Positions 1 through 11,329 of a DNA stretch of 64,000 bases are shown piece after piece. This DNA comes from Anagrus nilaparvatae (taxonomy: Eukaryota > Arthropoda > Insecta > Hymenoptera > Mymaridae), in assembly GCA_022575985.1 (NCBI GenBank), contig JAKSXM010000077.1:186001-250000 (forward strand), given 5' to 3'. Position numbers and translations under genes: made by a program. The notes beneath the pieces are model-generated. The model did no database searches and was not told the origin of the DNA. It saw only the letters and a list, made by a program, of their open reading frames with translations. The stretch's first letter is position 1. Each line of letters begins with the position of its first letter.

Positions 1-320
1 AATCCGTCTGTCAAGCTCAGTGGAAGTTTTCAAATCTAGTCTTTACCAACATCTCCTTGAGATTGACAGACGTGAATCTAACCTCCCCTAACTCACATTT
101 ACTCCTACATTCCATACACTTTAAATCTAATAAGCCTCTTTTCCCCTCTACCCCTATTTTCTAGTTTATAATTATTATCATATTGTATTATTATATTATT
201 TTTTATATATTGTAAATATTTTATTATACCAAATTTAATTAGCGTGTAGCAACAAATTTTTATCTATTTAATTAATGTACTTCAATATTTTTTGTACAAT
301 CTTGTACGATAATCTTATTA

Positions 321-357
<37 letters not shown>
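1..357 (+). mobile_element. 3' end of a LINE-like non-LTR retrotransposon with poly(A) tail
   Basis: The first 90 bases read open in frame 2 to a TAA at 89-91. They give a short peptide of the type VEVFKSSLYQHLLE, which resembles the C-terminal tail of insect LINE reverse transcriptases. About 230 bases of AT-rich 3' UTR follow, then AATAAA-like sequence and about 35 A residues (321-356). The body of the element lies left of the window. The peptide is short, so an ordinary host retrocopy with a poly(A) tail remains possible. Confidence 0.45.
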
Positions 358-358
<1 letters not shown>

Positions 359-1540
359 AGAAATTTTATTTCTTAATGATTTTTATATTCTTATGAATTT
401 AGTACATGGAATCAAAATTTAAAATATATTTATATATATTTTGTTTTATTTTAATTTGCTTTACGGGCATTCTTGATTAGTTATTACATTCATATTCACA
501 TCTAATGCCATGCATTTGGTGCTTTGAATGTAATACATTTTACTCAGCTATAGCATTTGTTGCCATACATTGCCATTTTAATATTCATCTTTTTCTCCTA
601 TTAAAATTGACTAGATGATTAAAAAAAATAGTACCCAGACATAAAAAAATGTAAAATTTCCTGCTGAATCCGAATTTGAGGTCAGTTTTTTGAAATTTTG
701 CCCCTGGGCGGCTCAAACTGCATTTTTCGTCTTAGAATGTCGCTGGGTGGTTATATGCCCTTTAAAAAGCGTCAGAAGCATAATAATGGCTTTTTTAAAT
801 CAAATTTTAACGTCAAAATCACACTTTTTAAGCGCCTTATAGTATTTTTTAATTATATTTGTACTCAAATGACTTTTTTATGCTTCCTATACATAAACTT
901 GATATTTTTCAAAGATTTTTAGTCCATTAATTCACGTGTCTACAATAAAATGCCTATTTTATGCGTATTTCATTAAAAATAAAAATTTGAAAAAATTGAC
1001 AATTAAACACTTAAACCTCACAAAGTTATAACTAAAAAACTTCTGGTTGGTCTTATTCTTTTTATGTAAGTGTCACCTTTTTAAACGCCGTAAATAGCAA
1101 TTTTTTATCATTAATTTTCTCATTAATGTAGCCAATTATCCAAATGGCCATTTTTGGCTAAAAATGACCAATTTTTTAATTGCTGCCAAATTCGTAATTT
1201 TTGACAAAAAAGGGTTTTATATGTCTCAAAAATTTTCTTTAAGCTTCCAGTTTCCAAAAATATTTACTTGTCTCATTTTCTTGAGTCGTTTTTATGATAT
1301 GGCTCTTCAAAGTTAACATTAAAAATGAGCTTTTTTAAAAAATCATAACATTGAGACCCCGACTTCAAATTATCATATCTGATTAACAAATAACTAAAAA
1401 AGGTAGAGTAAAGAATTTTTGGAAATTTGTGGGAATATTTTGAGACAAATAAAACCCTTCTTTGTCAAGAAAATTACGAATTTGGCATCAATTTAAAAAT
1501 TGGTCATTTTTCACGGGGGGGGGGGGGGTTTGTTTTGTTC
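358..1540. other. AT-rich stretch without a recognised gene
   Basis: No open frame with recognisable similarity is visible. There are scattered fragments of the kind 'caaaaatgaccaattttt' in both orientations, suggesting decayed repeats. A run of 14 G (1515-1528) stands out in otherwise AT-rich DNA and marks the start of the 140-bp array. Short ORFs here look like chance ORFs. Confidence 0.5.
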
Positions 1541-1559
1541 GTGGCCACCAACAGATTTG

Positions 1560-2440
1560 GTCTCCTATAAGTTTTTTGGATCACTGAACACGAAAATCGG
1601 GGTTTTTTCTATGAGAAATTGGGGCTTGACCCTGAAGTTACCCAAAACTACCCCTAAAAAGGGCATTTTCGCTGTATTCACTCTAAGCATTTGAAATTTG
1701 GTCTAATAGGATTTTTTGCGTCGCTGATAACAAAAATCGATGTTTTTTCAATTAAAAATTATGTCTTTACCCTTAAATTAGCCTATACTACCCCTAAAAG
1801 GGGTGTTTTCATTACATTCGCTCTATCTTTCCAAGATTTGGTTTCATAGGGTTTTTTGGGTCGCTGGACACGAAAATCGGGGTTTTTCTATGAGAAATTG
1901 GGGCTTGACCCTTAAGTTAGCCAAAACTACCCCTAAAAAGGGCATTTTCAATGTATTCACTCTAAGCATTTGAAATTTTGTCTACTAGGATTTTTTGGGT
2001 CGCTGAATACGAAAATCGGGGTCTTTTCTATGAGAAATTGGGGCTTGACCCCAATTGAGAAATTGACCCTTTTAACCTAAACGCCTAAACTACCCCTAAA
2101 AGGAGCATTTTCGCTACTTTTACTCTAGCCCTCCAAGATCTGATCTAATAAAGTTATTTTTATCGCTAATCACAAAAATTGATGTCTTTTTAATTAAAAC
2201 TTAGCTGTTCACCCTTAAATTAGCCAAAACTACTCCTAAAAGGGGTGTTTTCGCTACTAACGTTCTAACCCTCCAAGATTTGGTGTAATAGGATTTTTTG
2301 GGTCGCTAATCACAAAAATCGATGTCTTTTCAATTAGAACATAACTCTTCAACCTTAAATTAGCCAAAACTACTTCTAAAAGGAGTACTTTCGCTATATT
2401 GGTTCTAGCCTTCTAAGATTTGAATTCATTTAGGTTCATA
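1560..2440. repeat. Tandem array, about 140-bp unit, six copies
   Basis: The phrase 'gtcgctgaacacgaaaatcg' and the following 'actacccctaaaaaggg' recur at about 1593, 1733, 1873, 2012, 2175 and 2315. The spacing is 140, 140, 139, 163 and 140 bp. Copies are diverged. A related phrase (tttttgggtcgctgaac) returns at 58400-58540, so the unit belongs to a dispersed family. Confidence 0.75.
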
Positions 2441-2449
2441 CATAAAACA

Positions 2450-4920
2450 AATCCGGCCCAAAATAAAATATTAATGTAAAAGGTGATTACCGAGGATAAA
2501 AATGGACTCTATAGGTAAAAAATGGGTCCCACATGATAAAATAAATACCAACAGATAGAATTAGCTATCCTGGGGCCCATTGGGCTCGATTAGAAAAAAA
2601 TGTGGTCTTGCTGTACAAATCGATGCCCAGGGATAAAAATAGACTATGAGGTTAAAAAATAGGTTCAGCAGCATAAAATAAGTAACAAATAAGAATGTTG
2701 TCCATTGTGGGTCCTATTGAGTACAATCGGAAAAAAATGAGATCCCGCTGTACAAATCGATCCACGGGGTTGAAAATGATCTGTAAGTGTACAAAATTGG
2801 TCCAGCAGGGTCATATTTGACCCAATCAGGAAAAAATCAAATCCTGATGTATAAATCGATCTCCAGGTGTAAAAATGGACCATAAGGGTATAGAATTCGT
2901 CCAACAGGATAAAACAAATAACAACTGATAAAATCGTCTATTCTGGGTCATATAGGGAAAAAATCAAATCTTGATGAATAAATCGATCCCCAGGGATAAA
3001 AATGGATTTTAGGGGTAAAAAATGGCTTCAGTAGAATAAAATAAATAAAATCGGCCATCTAATGGCCTATTGGGCCCAATTAGTTTAAAATGAAATCCTG
3101 ATGTATAAGTTGATCTTAAGGGATGAAAATTGACTTAAGAAGTAAAAATTAGGTTCAGCAAGATAAAACAACGTATAAAATAGGAAAAAATGAAATCCTG
3201 ATGCATAAATAGATCCCCAGGGGTGAAAATCGATTTTAGGGGTAAAAAATGGGGCCAGCAAGATAAAACAAATAACAATGGATAAAATCGATCATCCTGG
3301 GGCCTATTGGGCCCAATAGAAAAATAATGCGATCCCGCTGTTCAAATTGATCCCCGGGGATGAAAATGGACAATTAAGGTACAAAATTGGTCTAACAGGA
3401 TAAGACAAAGAACAACTGATAAACTCATCCAACCTGGGTTCTATTGGGAAAAATCCTAATTGGAAAAAAATGAGATCCCGCTGTACAAATCGATTCCCAG
3501 GGATAAAAATGTATTATAAGGATACAAAATCTACCAGGATTAAACAAATAAAAACTAATAAAATCGTCCGTCCTGGGCTCAATCCGGAAAAAATCAAATC
3601 CTGATGGATAAATCGATCTTTAGGGATGAATAGTGGTAAAAATGGGTTCACCTGGATACAATTAATACCAAAGAATAAAATTATCCATCCAAAAGCCCAT
3701 CGGGACCAATTGGGAAAAAATAAAATCTTGATGTAGAAATCTATGTCAAGGGATGAAAATAGACTATATAAGGGTAAAGAATGTGTTCAGCAGAATAAAA
3801 TAACTAACAATTGATAAAGGGGTTTTTTGCAAACTTTCGAAAGTAAAGCTAACATGGTCAAATATATTTTATTTTTTGATGATGGATTAAGTAAATATTG
3901 CAATTTTTTCATAATTGACCAAAATTAGGATATATAGGCTAATTATAGAGGATGAAAACTACCCTAAAAATTTAAAAATATAAAAAAAATGAAAGTTTAT
4001 TTTTTTACTTTTTTTTGTGGAGTCTAGTATTTAAAAATATTTTATGCTATTTAAACCACTATCTTAAGGCCTATTGGGCCCAATCAGTATAAAATTAAAT
4101 CCTGATATTTACATTGAACCCCAGGGATGAAAATAGACTGTAGGGGTAAAAAATGGGTCCAGCATGATAAAATAAATACCAACGGTTAAAATCGGCCGTC
4201 CATCAGGTTATTGGGCCCAATCAGAATAAAATTAGATCCTGATGTTTACATCGATTCTTAGATATGAAAATGGACTGTAAGGGTAAAAAATTGGTCCAGC
4301 AGAATACAATAAATACCAACGGATAAATTCGGTTATCTTAAGGCCTAATGGACCCAATCGGGAAAAAATGAAATCCTGATGTATAAATTGACCCCTAGAA
4401 ATTGACTATATGGGAAAAATGGATCTTGCATGATAGAATAAATAATATCTGGTAAATTTAGCCACCAAGAGATCTATTGGGCACAATCCGGCTAAAGTAA
4501 AATCCTGGTGTCAAAGTTAGGGTTTATTGGTGAAAATAATTGACACGGGGTTAAAAATGTGATAACTATGATAATACCACCAAATTAAATTATCTACAGA
4601 GTTATCTTTTTGATTCAATCGGGCTAAAAGAAAATCAACGTACAAAAATACATTTTAGGCGTAAAAATGGATTCAGGGATTAAATAAATGGATTCCCATG
4701 TTAAAATTAATAAAGAAATTAATATCCGACACCAATAAAGGTCATATTGGGCCCGACTGGGCTAAAATAATATCCTGGTAAAAAACTTGATCCCTTATAG
4801 TAAAAATAGCTTTCTGGAGGTATAAAATGGTTCTCCCATAATACTATTAATATCACCGAATATTATCAGTCATCCAGAGACTTACTGGACTACAGTAAAG
4901 TCCTCTTTTAAAAGTTGATA
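2450..4920. repeat. Degenerate tandem array, about 120-145 bp unit
   Basis: Each unit contains variants of 'ggcctattgggcccaat', 'aaatcctgatgtataaat', 'cgatccccagggatgaaaa' and 'ggtccagcaggataaaa'. Units recur every 100-145 bp from about 2460 to 4900, with one interruption (about 3820-4060) of different sequence. The part from 3418 on lies inside the left arm of the large palindrome and is mirrored at 11520-13003. Confidence 0.75.
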
Positions 4921-5091
4921 CGAGGTGCTTTATTTTATTCTTTGTGTACTAAATAAATCATAAATAGTATAACTAACGACATCTGGTTAAATATGCCTAT
5001 AATCGTATAATAAAGCTTTTGGACTAAAATAAAACTATGAATCTAATGTTGGTATTAGATGTATTAGATGGTATTAGATATGCCTTACCTC

Positions 5092-5693
5092 AAAGTTGAT
5101 ACAATACGTGGTAATTTAAATACCAGATTTAAGAAATTGGATGATGAAAATAGTCCATTATTTGCGCCGCCATTATTTTAGCTGTTTCTGGTTTGAAAAG
5201 AATGGGGAAAGAAAATAGAATTAGTGAAATATTAGAATCGGATGATACTCTTTATTGTGGGACAAGGTGCACTTGGCGTTGAATGCAGAGAGTCTGATTT
5301 TTTTTTTAGAAACTACGCTGAGGTGTGTTTGTGAAAGACCTTTTTATAAAACTCTTGGTGGAGAATGTTCAGCACCTGTAGCAGTGAAAACTGTCTTGGA
5401 AAATAATGAAATGATGATATCGGGAGCTGTTTTATCTCTAAATGGAGAAACATTAATAACTGATACATTACAATGTAAATTATACATTCCAAAGGATGAT
5501 GGAGAACCATATAAAAAATGCTCTTATCGAGAACCCGGAAGTTACTGCTGCGTTGTTCCTGGAAGTTTAAGTACTATGTATTTGCCTAATTGGTGCAGAA
5601 CAATTAGGAAAAGATATAGCAGGAAGTTTAATTAAGAAAAAAGCTTTAGATGTTATGGCAGAAGCTAGGAATAAAATCTTGAAAAGTCCTTAG
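5092..5693 (+). pseudogene. HMBS: Porphobilinogen deaminase (hydroxymethylbilane synthase) 3' part, frameshifted, left-arm copy
   Basis: Hydroxymethylbilane synthase joins four porphobilinogens in haem synthesis. The translation shows family blocks in order but in shifting frames: IRGNLNTRFKKLD (5107 on), ILAVSGLKRMG (about 5175), VGQGALGVECRE (about 5257), then the C-terminal domain with ERPFYKTLGGECSAPVAV and ISGAVLSLNGE. The block GGECSAPVAV holds the cysteine that carries the dipyrromethane cofactor in this family. The last block (LGKDIAGSLIKKK to a TAG at 5691) is in yet another frame. At least three frameshifts break the reading frame and the N-terminal half is missing. No intron is visible across about 600 bp, so it may be a retrocopy, but no poly(A) tail follows. 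Confidence 0.85.
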
Positions 5694-6023
5694 TTAAAAA
5701 ATAATTCGCCTCAGAACTTTTCTCTGTCATTTTTAAAGACCTAAATATTTGACGGTAAAATTTTTTATTTAATTTATTAACTAAAAAATTAATTTACAAT
5801 TATTTCAAATTACTATTTATTGTTGTTTTTTTATACACATTATATTTTAGAAAAGAATTTAATGTTTCCTATATATTGATATATTTTAACATGAAAAAAA
5901 TGAATTATTTATAGAAATTATTATATATATATCAATAGAATGATAATACCATAAATTTTGCCATTCTTGTTCGCTTTTGTATAAAAGTATCATTATTTTT
6001 AGTGTTTTTACAATTACTTAATT

Positions 6024-6770
6024 TTAAATAAGTATTTTAAAAGTTATTAAGTTCAATATATTGTTTATCTTTAATGAGTTTTTGAAATTTTCTGTTTTTG
6101 GATCTAAGTAGTCTACATACTTTATTATCCAAAATAAAACAATCTGTTGACCACTGTACAGCCAAAAATTTTCATACTGTATTTGTAAAAATGATTTAAT
6201 AAATGAACAATCAAATAAGTTTGAGTACAAATTAATTTGATTTTGATAGCTTATTTTTTGTGTATTAATGCTAATTGTACAATCATTTGATAAAATTTGA
6301 AATTCTATAAAATTTTCATTAGTCGGTGAAACAACATTTAGTAAAAAGTTTTTATTTCTTGAAATAATTATCATGAAAAGTAACGATAATGCACTGGCAT
6401 TTAGTAACTCTGAACTTGTTTTAAGGTAAATTTGAAAATTACTTATTTTATTGTTAAATTTAATACAATTTTTATCTTTTAATAAATTATTGCTGTTTTT
6501 TTTATTAAACTGATACTTATTGTTTGAAAAACACAATGTAACAATACTTTTTAATTCAGAAATGTAAATATTTTTTTCATATAAGAAATCATCATATTCA
6601 ATAACATTTGATTGGTTCAAATCAAAACCAAATAATTTATTATTTTCCAAACACTGATTTTGTAATTTTGCAGTTGTTAACAAGACTCTGCTACATAAAC
6701 AATAATTATGTTTACAACAATCTAAGAAATCAGTTTCTTCTGCAACATAAATTTCTGATAAAGCTTGCCA
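6024..6770 (-). CDS. Unrecognised exon-like ORF, left-arm copy (about 248 aa)
   Basis: The frame is open for 248 codons on the minus strand and has no early ATG. It therefore looks like the last exon of a spliced gene rather than a complete ORF. The product is rich in Asn, Ile and Leu, starts with a Cys-rich patch (LDCCKHNYCLCSR) and has Trp/Tyr-rich peptides such as ENFWLYSGQQIVLFW near the end. I do not recognise the family. It converges tail-to-tail with the HMBS fragment, with about 330 bp between the two stops. Its exact mirror copy is at 9651-10397. Confidence 0.4.
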   Translation of the reverse strand, partial: WQALSEIYVAEETDFLDCCKHNYCLCSRVLLTTAKLQNQCLENNKLFGFDLNQSNVIEYDDFLYEKNIYISELKSIVTLCFSNNKYQFNKKNSNNLLKDKNCIKFNNKISNFQIYLKTSSELLNASALSLLFMIIISRNKNFLLNVVSPTNENFIEFQILSNDCTISINTQKISYQNQINLYSNLFDCSFIKSFLQIQYENFWLYSGQQIVLFWIIKYVDYLDPKTENFKNSLKINNILNLITFKILI

Positions 6771-7600
6771 TTAATTTTTATTCCTCAAAATAATACAACC
6801 ATTGTAACCTATATAGCATGAATATTTGATTAACTTAATGTTTTTTTCAATTTATCATATAATATTTTTTCTTAATTTAAATTATTATCGATAACCGAAT
6901 CAAGATGTTATTTTTAGTTTAAAAGTTTCTGTATCAAACTGGGATCCTGTAATACTGGAGTCTTAAAGTTTGTTTTCCCTTGCTCTATTTACTTATTAAG
7001 GACATGTTCGGTTCAGTCTCCATTGTTTTGGGGTTATGTACGGCATAGGTTATAAAAATTATATAGATGCGAATACGTTAAAAACTGCTGATCGACCCCC
7101 CTCTTACTTATGCTTAGGCGCTATATTTAAATATTTTAAAATATTTTCGTGCAATAATAAACAAGATTATGTTTATATAAATTAATTAATTTTTATGAAA
7201 GAAATTTTCAAATTTTTGAAAATATACTGCCACTTGATGTGTTTTTGATCATAAAACAAAAATTAAAATAGTATTGATTATCACATAATACTATATTATA
7301 TAACATAATACTATATTATTATAATAATTATAATAAAATATATATTATAATAAAATAAAAATGTTAATTTTAATTTTAGATATCTAATGAGATATCAAAT
7401 TTTTGTTAAAATTGAAAATTATTTTAATAAAAAACCCCTGTAAGGGTACTGCTATTCTTATTTAGGATTTTATACAGTTATCTAACAATATATTTTATCA
7501 CACTGATTAAATTAAATTATTTATTAAACGTCTAACGTATTATTTATTTTAATGATGATAATATATGGCCTAAGCTAAGTAAATTTTTATTTCAGCAAAA
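6771..7600. other. Non-coding part of the left palindrome arm
   Basis: Very AT-rich, without a recognisable coding frame. It contains a (TATAATA)n-like simple stretch near 7300-7350. It is mirrored at 8821-9650. A phrase with PBS-like or gene-like composition (about 6940-7060) is present but matches nothing I know. Confidence 0.4.
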
Positions 7601-8112
7601 GTATAAATTCCTAATAAATATATTTTAACTTTTGGGCCATAAATGTTGTGAGATGAATTTTTATGGCCTAAGCTAAGTAAAAATTTAATTTAAGTAAAAG
7701 TATATTTCAAAATATTGATATTGATTAAATTAATAATTTTTTTTAAACTTTAATAAATTAAAGTATAATTAAAACTAAGTTAAGTCTTGTTGTTTCCTAT
7801 CACAAGTTATAATATAACTTTATTTTGGGCCATAAATGTTGTGAGATGAAATATATGGCCTAAGCTAAGTAAATTTTTATTTCAGCAAAAGTATAAATTC
7901 CTAATAAATATATTTTAACTTTTGGGCCATAAATGTTGTGAGATGAAATTAAATGGCCTAAGCTAAGCGAATTTTTATTTCAGCAAAAGTTTACAGTAAA
8001 CAGATAATTTTTCTTATTCAGCTTTTTCACATTGAGCTCACAGGCTGTACTATAAATATAATTAGCTTATATTATAACAATTTATTATCTTCAGAAACTG
8101 CTTAACTTGCCA
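7560..8112. repeat. Tandem units of about 100 bp near the palindrome centre, left arm
   Basis: The unit is marked by 'atggcctaagctaagtaaa' and 'ttgggccataaatgttgtg' about 70-80 bp apart. It recurs at about 7566, 7663, 7854 and 7952. The last part (8000-8112) is a distinct end sequence, acagtaaacagataattttt to gcttaacttgcc, which also occurs alone at about 45348-45480. Confidence 0.75.
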
Positions 8113-8209
8113 TTATTTTGCATACATCTAAATCAAGCATAAATCTATACAAACGATTTCTTTAATTTTATTTTAATTTTCCACCGATAAAATGGTTATT
8201 TAGGGGCCT
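8112..8209. other. Loop of the giant palindrome
   Basis: About 98 bp separate the two arms: 'cttaacttgcc' ends at 8111 and its complement 'ggcaagttaag' starts at 8210. The loop is unique within the palindrome, but it is copied together with the right arm at 13656-13754. Confidence 0.8.
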
Positions 8210-8870
8210 GGCAAGTTAAGCAGTTTCTGAAGATAATAAATTGTTATAATATAAGCTAATTATATTTATAGTACAGCCTGTGAGCTCAATGTGAAAAAGC
8301 TAAATAAGAAAAATTATCTGTTTACTGTAAACTTTTGCTGAAATAAAAATTCGCTTAGCTTAGGCCATTTAATTTCATCTCACAACATTTATGGCCCAAA
8401 AGTTATAATATATTTATTATTAGGAATTTATACTTTGCTTAAATTAAAATTTTACTTAGCTTAGGCCATATATTTAATCTCACAACATTTATGGCCCAAA
8501 AGTTAAAATATATTTATTAGGAATTTATACTTTTGCTGAAATAAAAATTTACTTAGCTTAGGCCATATATTTCATCTCACAACATTTATGGCCCAAAATA
8601 AAGTTATATTATAACTTGTGATAGGAAACAACAAGACTTAACTTAGTTTTAATTATACTTTAATTTATTAAAGTTTAAAAAAAATTATTAATTTAATCAA
8701 TATCAATATTTTGAAATATACTTTTACTTAAATTAAATTTTTACTTAGCTTAGGCCATAAAAATTCATCTCACAACATTTATGGCCCAAAAGTTAAAATA
8801 TATTTATTAGGAATTTATACTTTTGCTGAAATAAAAATTTACTTAGCTTAGGCCATATATTATCATCATT
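8210..8870. repeat. Tandem units of about 100 bp near the palindrome centre, right arm
   Basis: Reverse complement of the left-arm array, with one additional unit (around 8405-8500: attattaggaatttatac and tttgcttaaattaaaat). This addition moves the symmetry axis by 50 bp. It is the main structural difference between the two arms. Confidence 0.75.
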
Positions 8871-9650
8871 AAAATAAATAATACGTTAGACGTTTAATAA
8901 ATAATTTAATTTAATCAGTGTGATAAAATATATTGTTAGATAACTGTATAAAATCCTAAATAAGAATAGCAGTACCCTTACAGGGGTTTTTTATTAAAAT
9001 AATTTTCAATTTTAACAAAAATTTGATATCTCATTAGATATCTAAAATTAAAATTAACATTTTTATTTTATTATAATATATATTTTATTATAATTATTAT
9101 AATAATATAGTATTATGTTATATAATATAGTATTATGTGATAATCAATACTATTTTAATTTTTGTTTTATGATCAAAAACACATCAAGTGGCAGTATATT
9201 TTCAAAAATTTGAAAATTTCTTTCATAAAAATTAATTAATTTATATAAACATAATCTTGTTTATTATTGCACGAAAATATTTTAAAATATTTAAATATAG
9301 CGCCTAAGCATAAGTAAGAGGGGGGTCGATCAGCAGTTTTTAACGTATTCGCATCTATATAATTTTTATAACCTATGCCGTACATAACCCCAAAACAATG
9401 GAGACTGAACCGAACATGTCCTTAATAAGTAAATAGAGCAAGGGAAAACAAACTTTAAGACTCCAGTATTACAGGATCCCAGTTTGATACAGAAACTTTT
9501 AAACTAAAAATAACATCTTGATTCGGTTATCGATAATAATTTAAATTAAGAAAAAATATTATATGATAAATTGAAAAAAACATTAAGTTAATCAAATATT
9601 CATGCTATATAGGTTACAATGGTTGTATTATTTTGAGGAATAAAAATTAA

Positions 9651-10397
9651 TGGCAAGCTTTATCAGAAATTTATGTTGCAGAAGAAACTGATTTCTTAGA
9701 TTGTTGTAAACATAATTATTGTTTATGTAGCAGAGTCTTGTTAACAACTGCAAAATTACAAAATCAGTGTTTGGAAAATAATAAATTATTTGGTTTTGAT
9801 TTGAACCAATCAAATGTTATTGAATATGATGATTTCTTATATGAAAAAAATATTTACATTTCTGAATTAAAAAGTATTGTTACATTGTGTTTTTCAAACA
9901 ATAAGTATCAGTTTAATAAAAAAAACAGCAATAATTTATTAAAAGATAAAAATTGTATTAAATTTAACAATAAAATAAGTAATTTTCAAATTTACCTTAA
10001 AACAAGTTCAGAGTTACTAAATGCCAGTGCATTATCGTTACTTTTCATGATAATTATTTCAAGAAATAAAAACTTTTTACTAAATGTTGTTTCACCGACT
10101 AATGAAAATTTTATAGAATTTCAAATTTTATCAAATGATTGTACAATTAGCATTAATACACAAAAAATAAGCTATCAAAATCAAATTAATTTGTACTCAA
10201 ACTTATTTGATTGTTCATTTATTAAATCATTTTTACAAATACAGTATGAAAATTTTTGGCTGTACAGTGGTCAACAGATTGTTTTATTTTGGATAATAAA
10301 GTATGTAGACTACTTAGATCCAAAAACAGAAAATTTCAAAAACTCATTAAAGATAAACAATATATTGAACTTAATAACTTTTAAAATACTTATTTAA
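9651..10397 (+). CDS. Unrecognised exon-like ORF, right-arm copy (about 248 aa)
   Basis: Mirror copy of the minus-strand ORF at 6024-6770. The frame opens after a TAA at 9648 and closes at 10395-10397. There is no ATG in the first 130 codons, so it is probably part of a spliced gene. The protein translation is the same in both arms, which means the arms are recent, are homogenised by gene conversion, or are an assembly duplicate. Confidence 0.4.
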   Translation, partial: WQALSEIYVAEETDFLDCCKHNYCLCSRVLLTTAKLQNQCLENNKLFGFDLNQSNVIEYDDFLYEKNIYISELKSIVTLCFSNNKYQFNKKNSNNLLKDKNCIKFNNKISNFQIYLKTSSELLNASALSLLFMIIISRNKNFLLNVVSPTNENFIEFQILSNDCTISINTQKISYQNQINLYSNLFDCSFIKSFLQIQYENFWLYSGQQIVLFWIIKYVDYLDPKTENFKNSLKINNILNLITFKILI

Positions 10398-10727
10398 AAT
10401 TAAGTAATTGTAAAAACACTAAAAATAATGATACTTTTATACAAAAGCGAACAAGAATGGCAAAATTTATGGTATTATCATTCTATTGATATATATATAA
10501 TAATTTCTATAAATAATTCATTTTTTTCATGTTAAAATATATCAATATATAGGAAACATTAAATTCTTTTCTAAAATATAATGTGTATAAAAAAACAACA
10601 ATAAATAGTAATTTGAAATAATTGTAAATTAATTTTTTAGTTAATAAATTAAATAAAAAATTTTACCGTCAAATATTTAGGTCTTTAAAAATGACAGAGA
10701 AAAGTTCTGAGGCGAATTATTTTTTAA

Positions 10728-11329
10728 CTAAGGACTTTTCAAGATTTTATTCCTAGCTTCTGCCATAACATCTAAAGCTTTTTTCTTAATTAAACTTCCT
10801 GCTATATCTTTTCCTAATTGTTCTGCACCAATTAGGCAAATACATAGTACTTAAACTTCCAGGAACAACGCAGCAGTAACTTCCGGGTTCTCGATAAGAG
10901 CATTTTTTATATGGTTCTCCATCATCCTTTGGAATGTATAATTTACATTGTAATGTATCAGTTATTAATGTTTCTCCATTTAGAGATAAAACAGCTCCCG
11001 ATATCATCATTTCATTATTTTCCAAGACAGTTTTCACTGCTACAGGTGCTGAACATTCTCCACCAAGAGTTTTATAAAAAGGTCTTTCACAAACACACCT
11101 CAGCGTAGTTTCTAAAAAAAAAATCAGACTCTCTGCATTCAACGCCAAGTGCACCTTGTCCCACAATAAAGAGTATCATCCGATTCTAATATTTCACTAA
11201 TTCTATTTTCTTTCCCCATTCTTTTCAAACCAGAAACAGCTAAAATAATGGCGGCGCAAATAATGGACTATTTTCATCATCCAATTTCTTAAATCTGGTA
11301 TTTAAATTACCACGTATTGTATCAACTTT
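10728..11329 (-). pseudogene. HMBS: Porphobilinogen deaminase 3' part, frameshifted, right-arm copy
   Basis: Exact mirror of the fragment at 5092-5693, with the same frameshifts. The breaks therefore predate the duplication that made the palindrome, or both arms have been homogenised since. The block with the cofactor-binding cysteine (GGECSAPVAV) is intact; the reading frame is not. Confidence 0.85.

Noticed and set aside
698..1694. 74-aa and 64-aa ORFs near the left edge
   Set aside because: No similarity; the second includes the poly-G run and lies in the 140-bp array.
5313..5510. 65-aa ORFs opposite the HMBS fragments (also 10911-11108)
   Set aside because: Antisense shadows of the conserved HMBS blocks.
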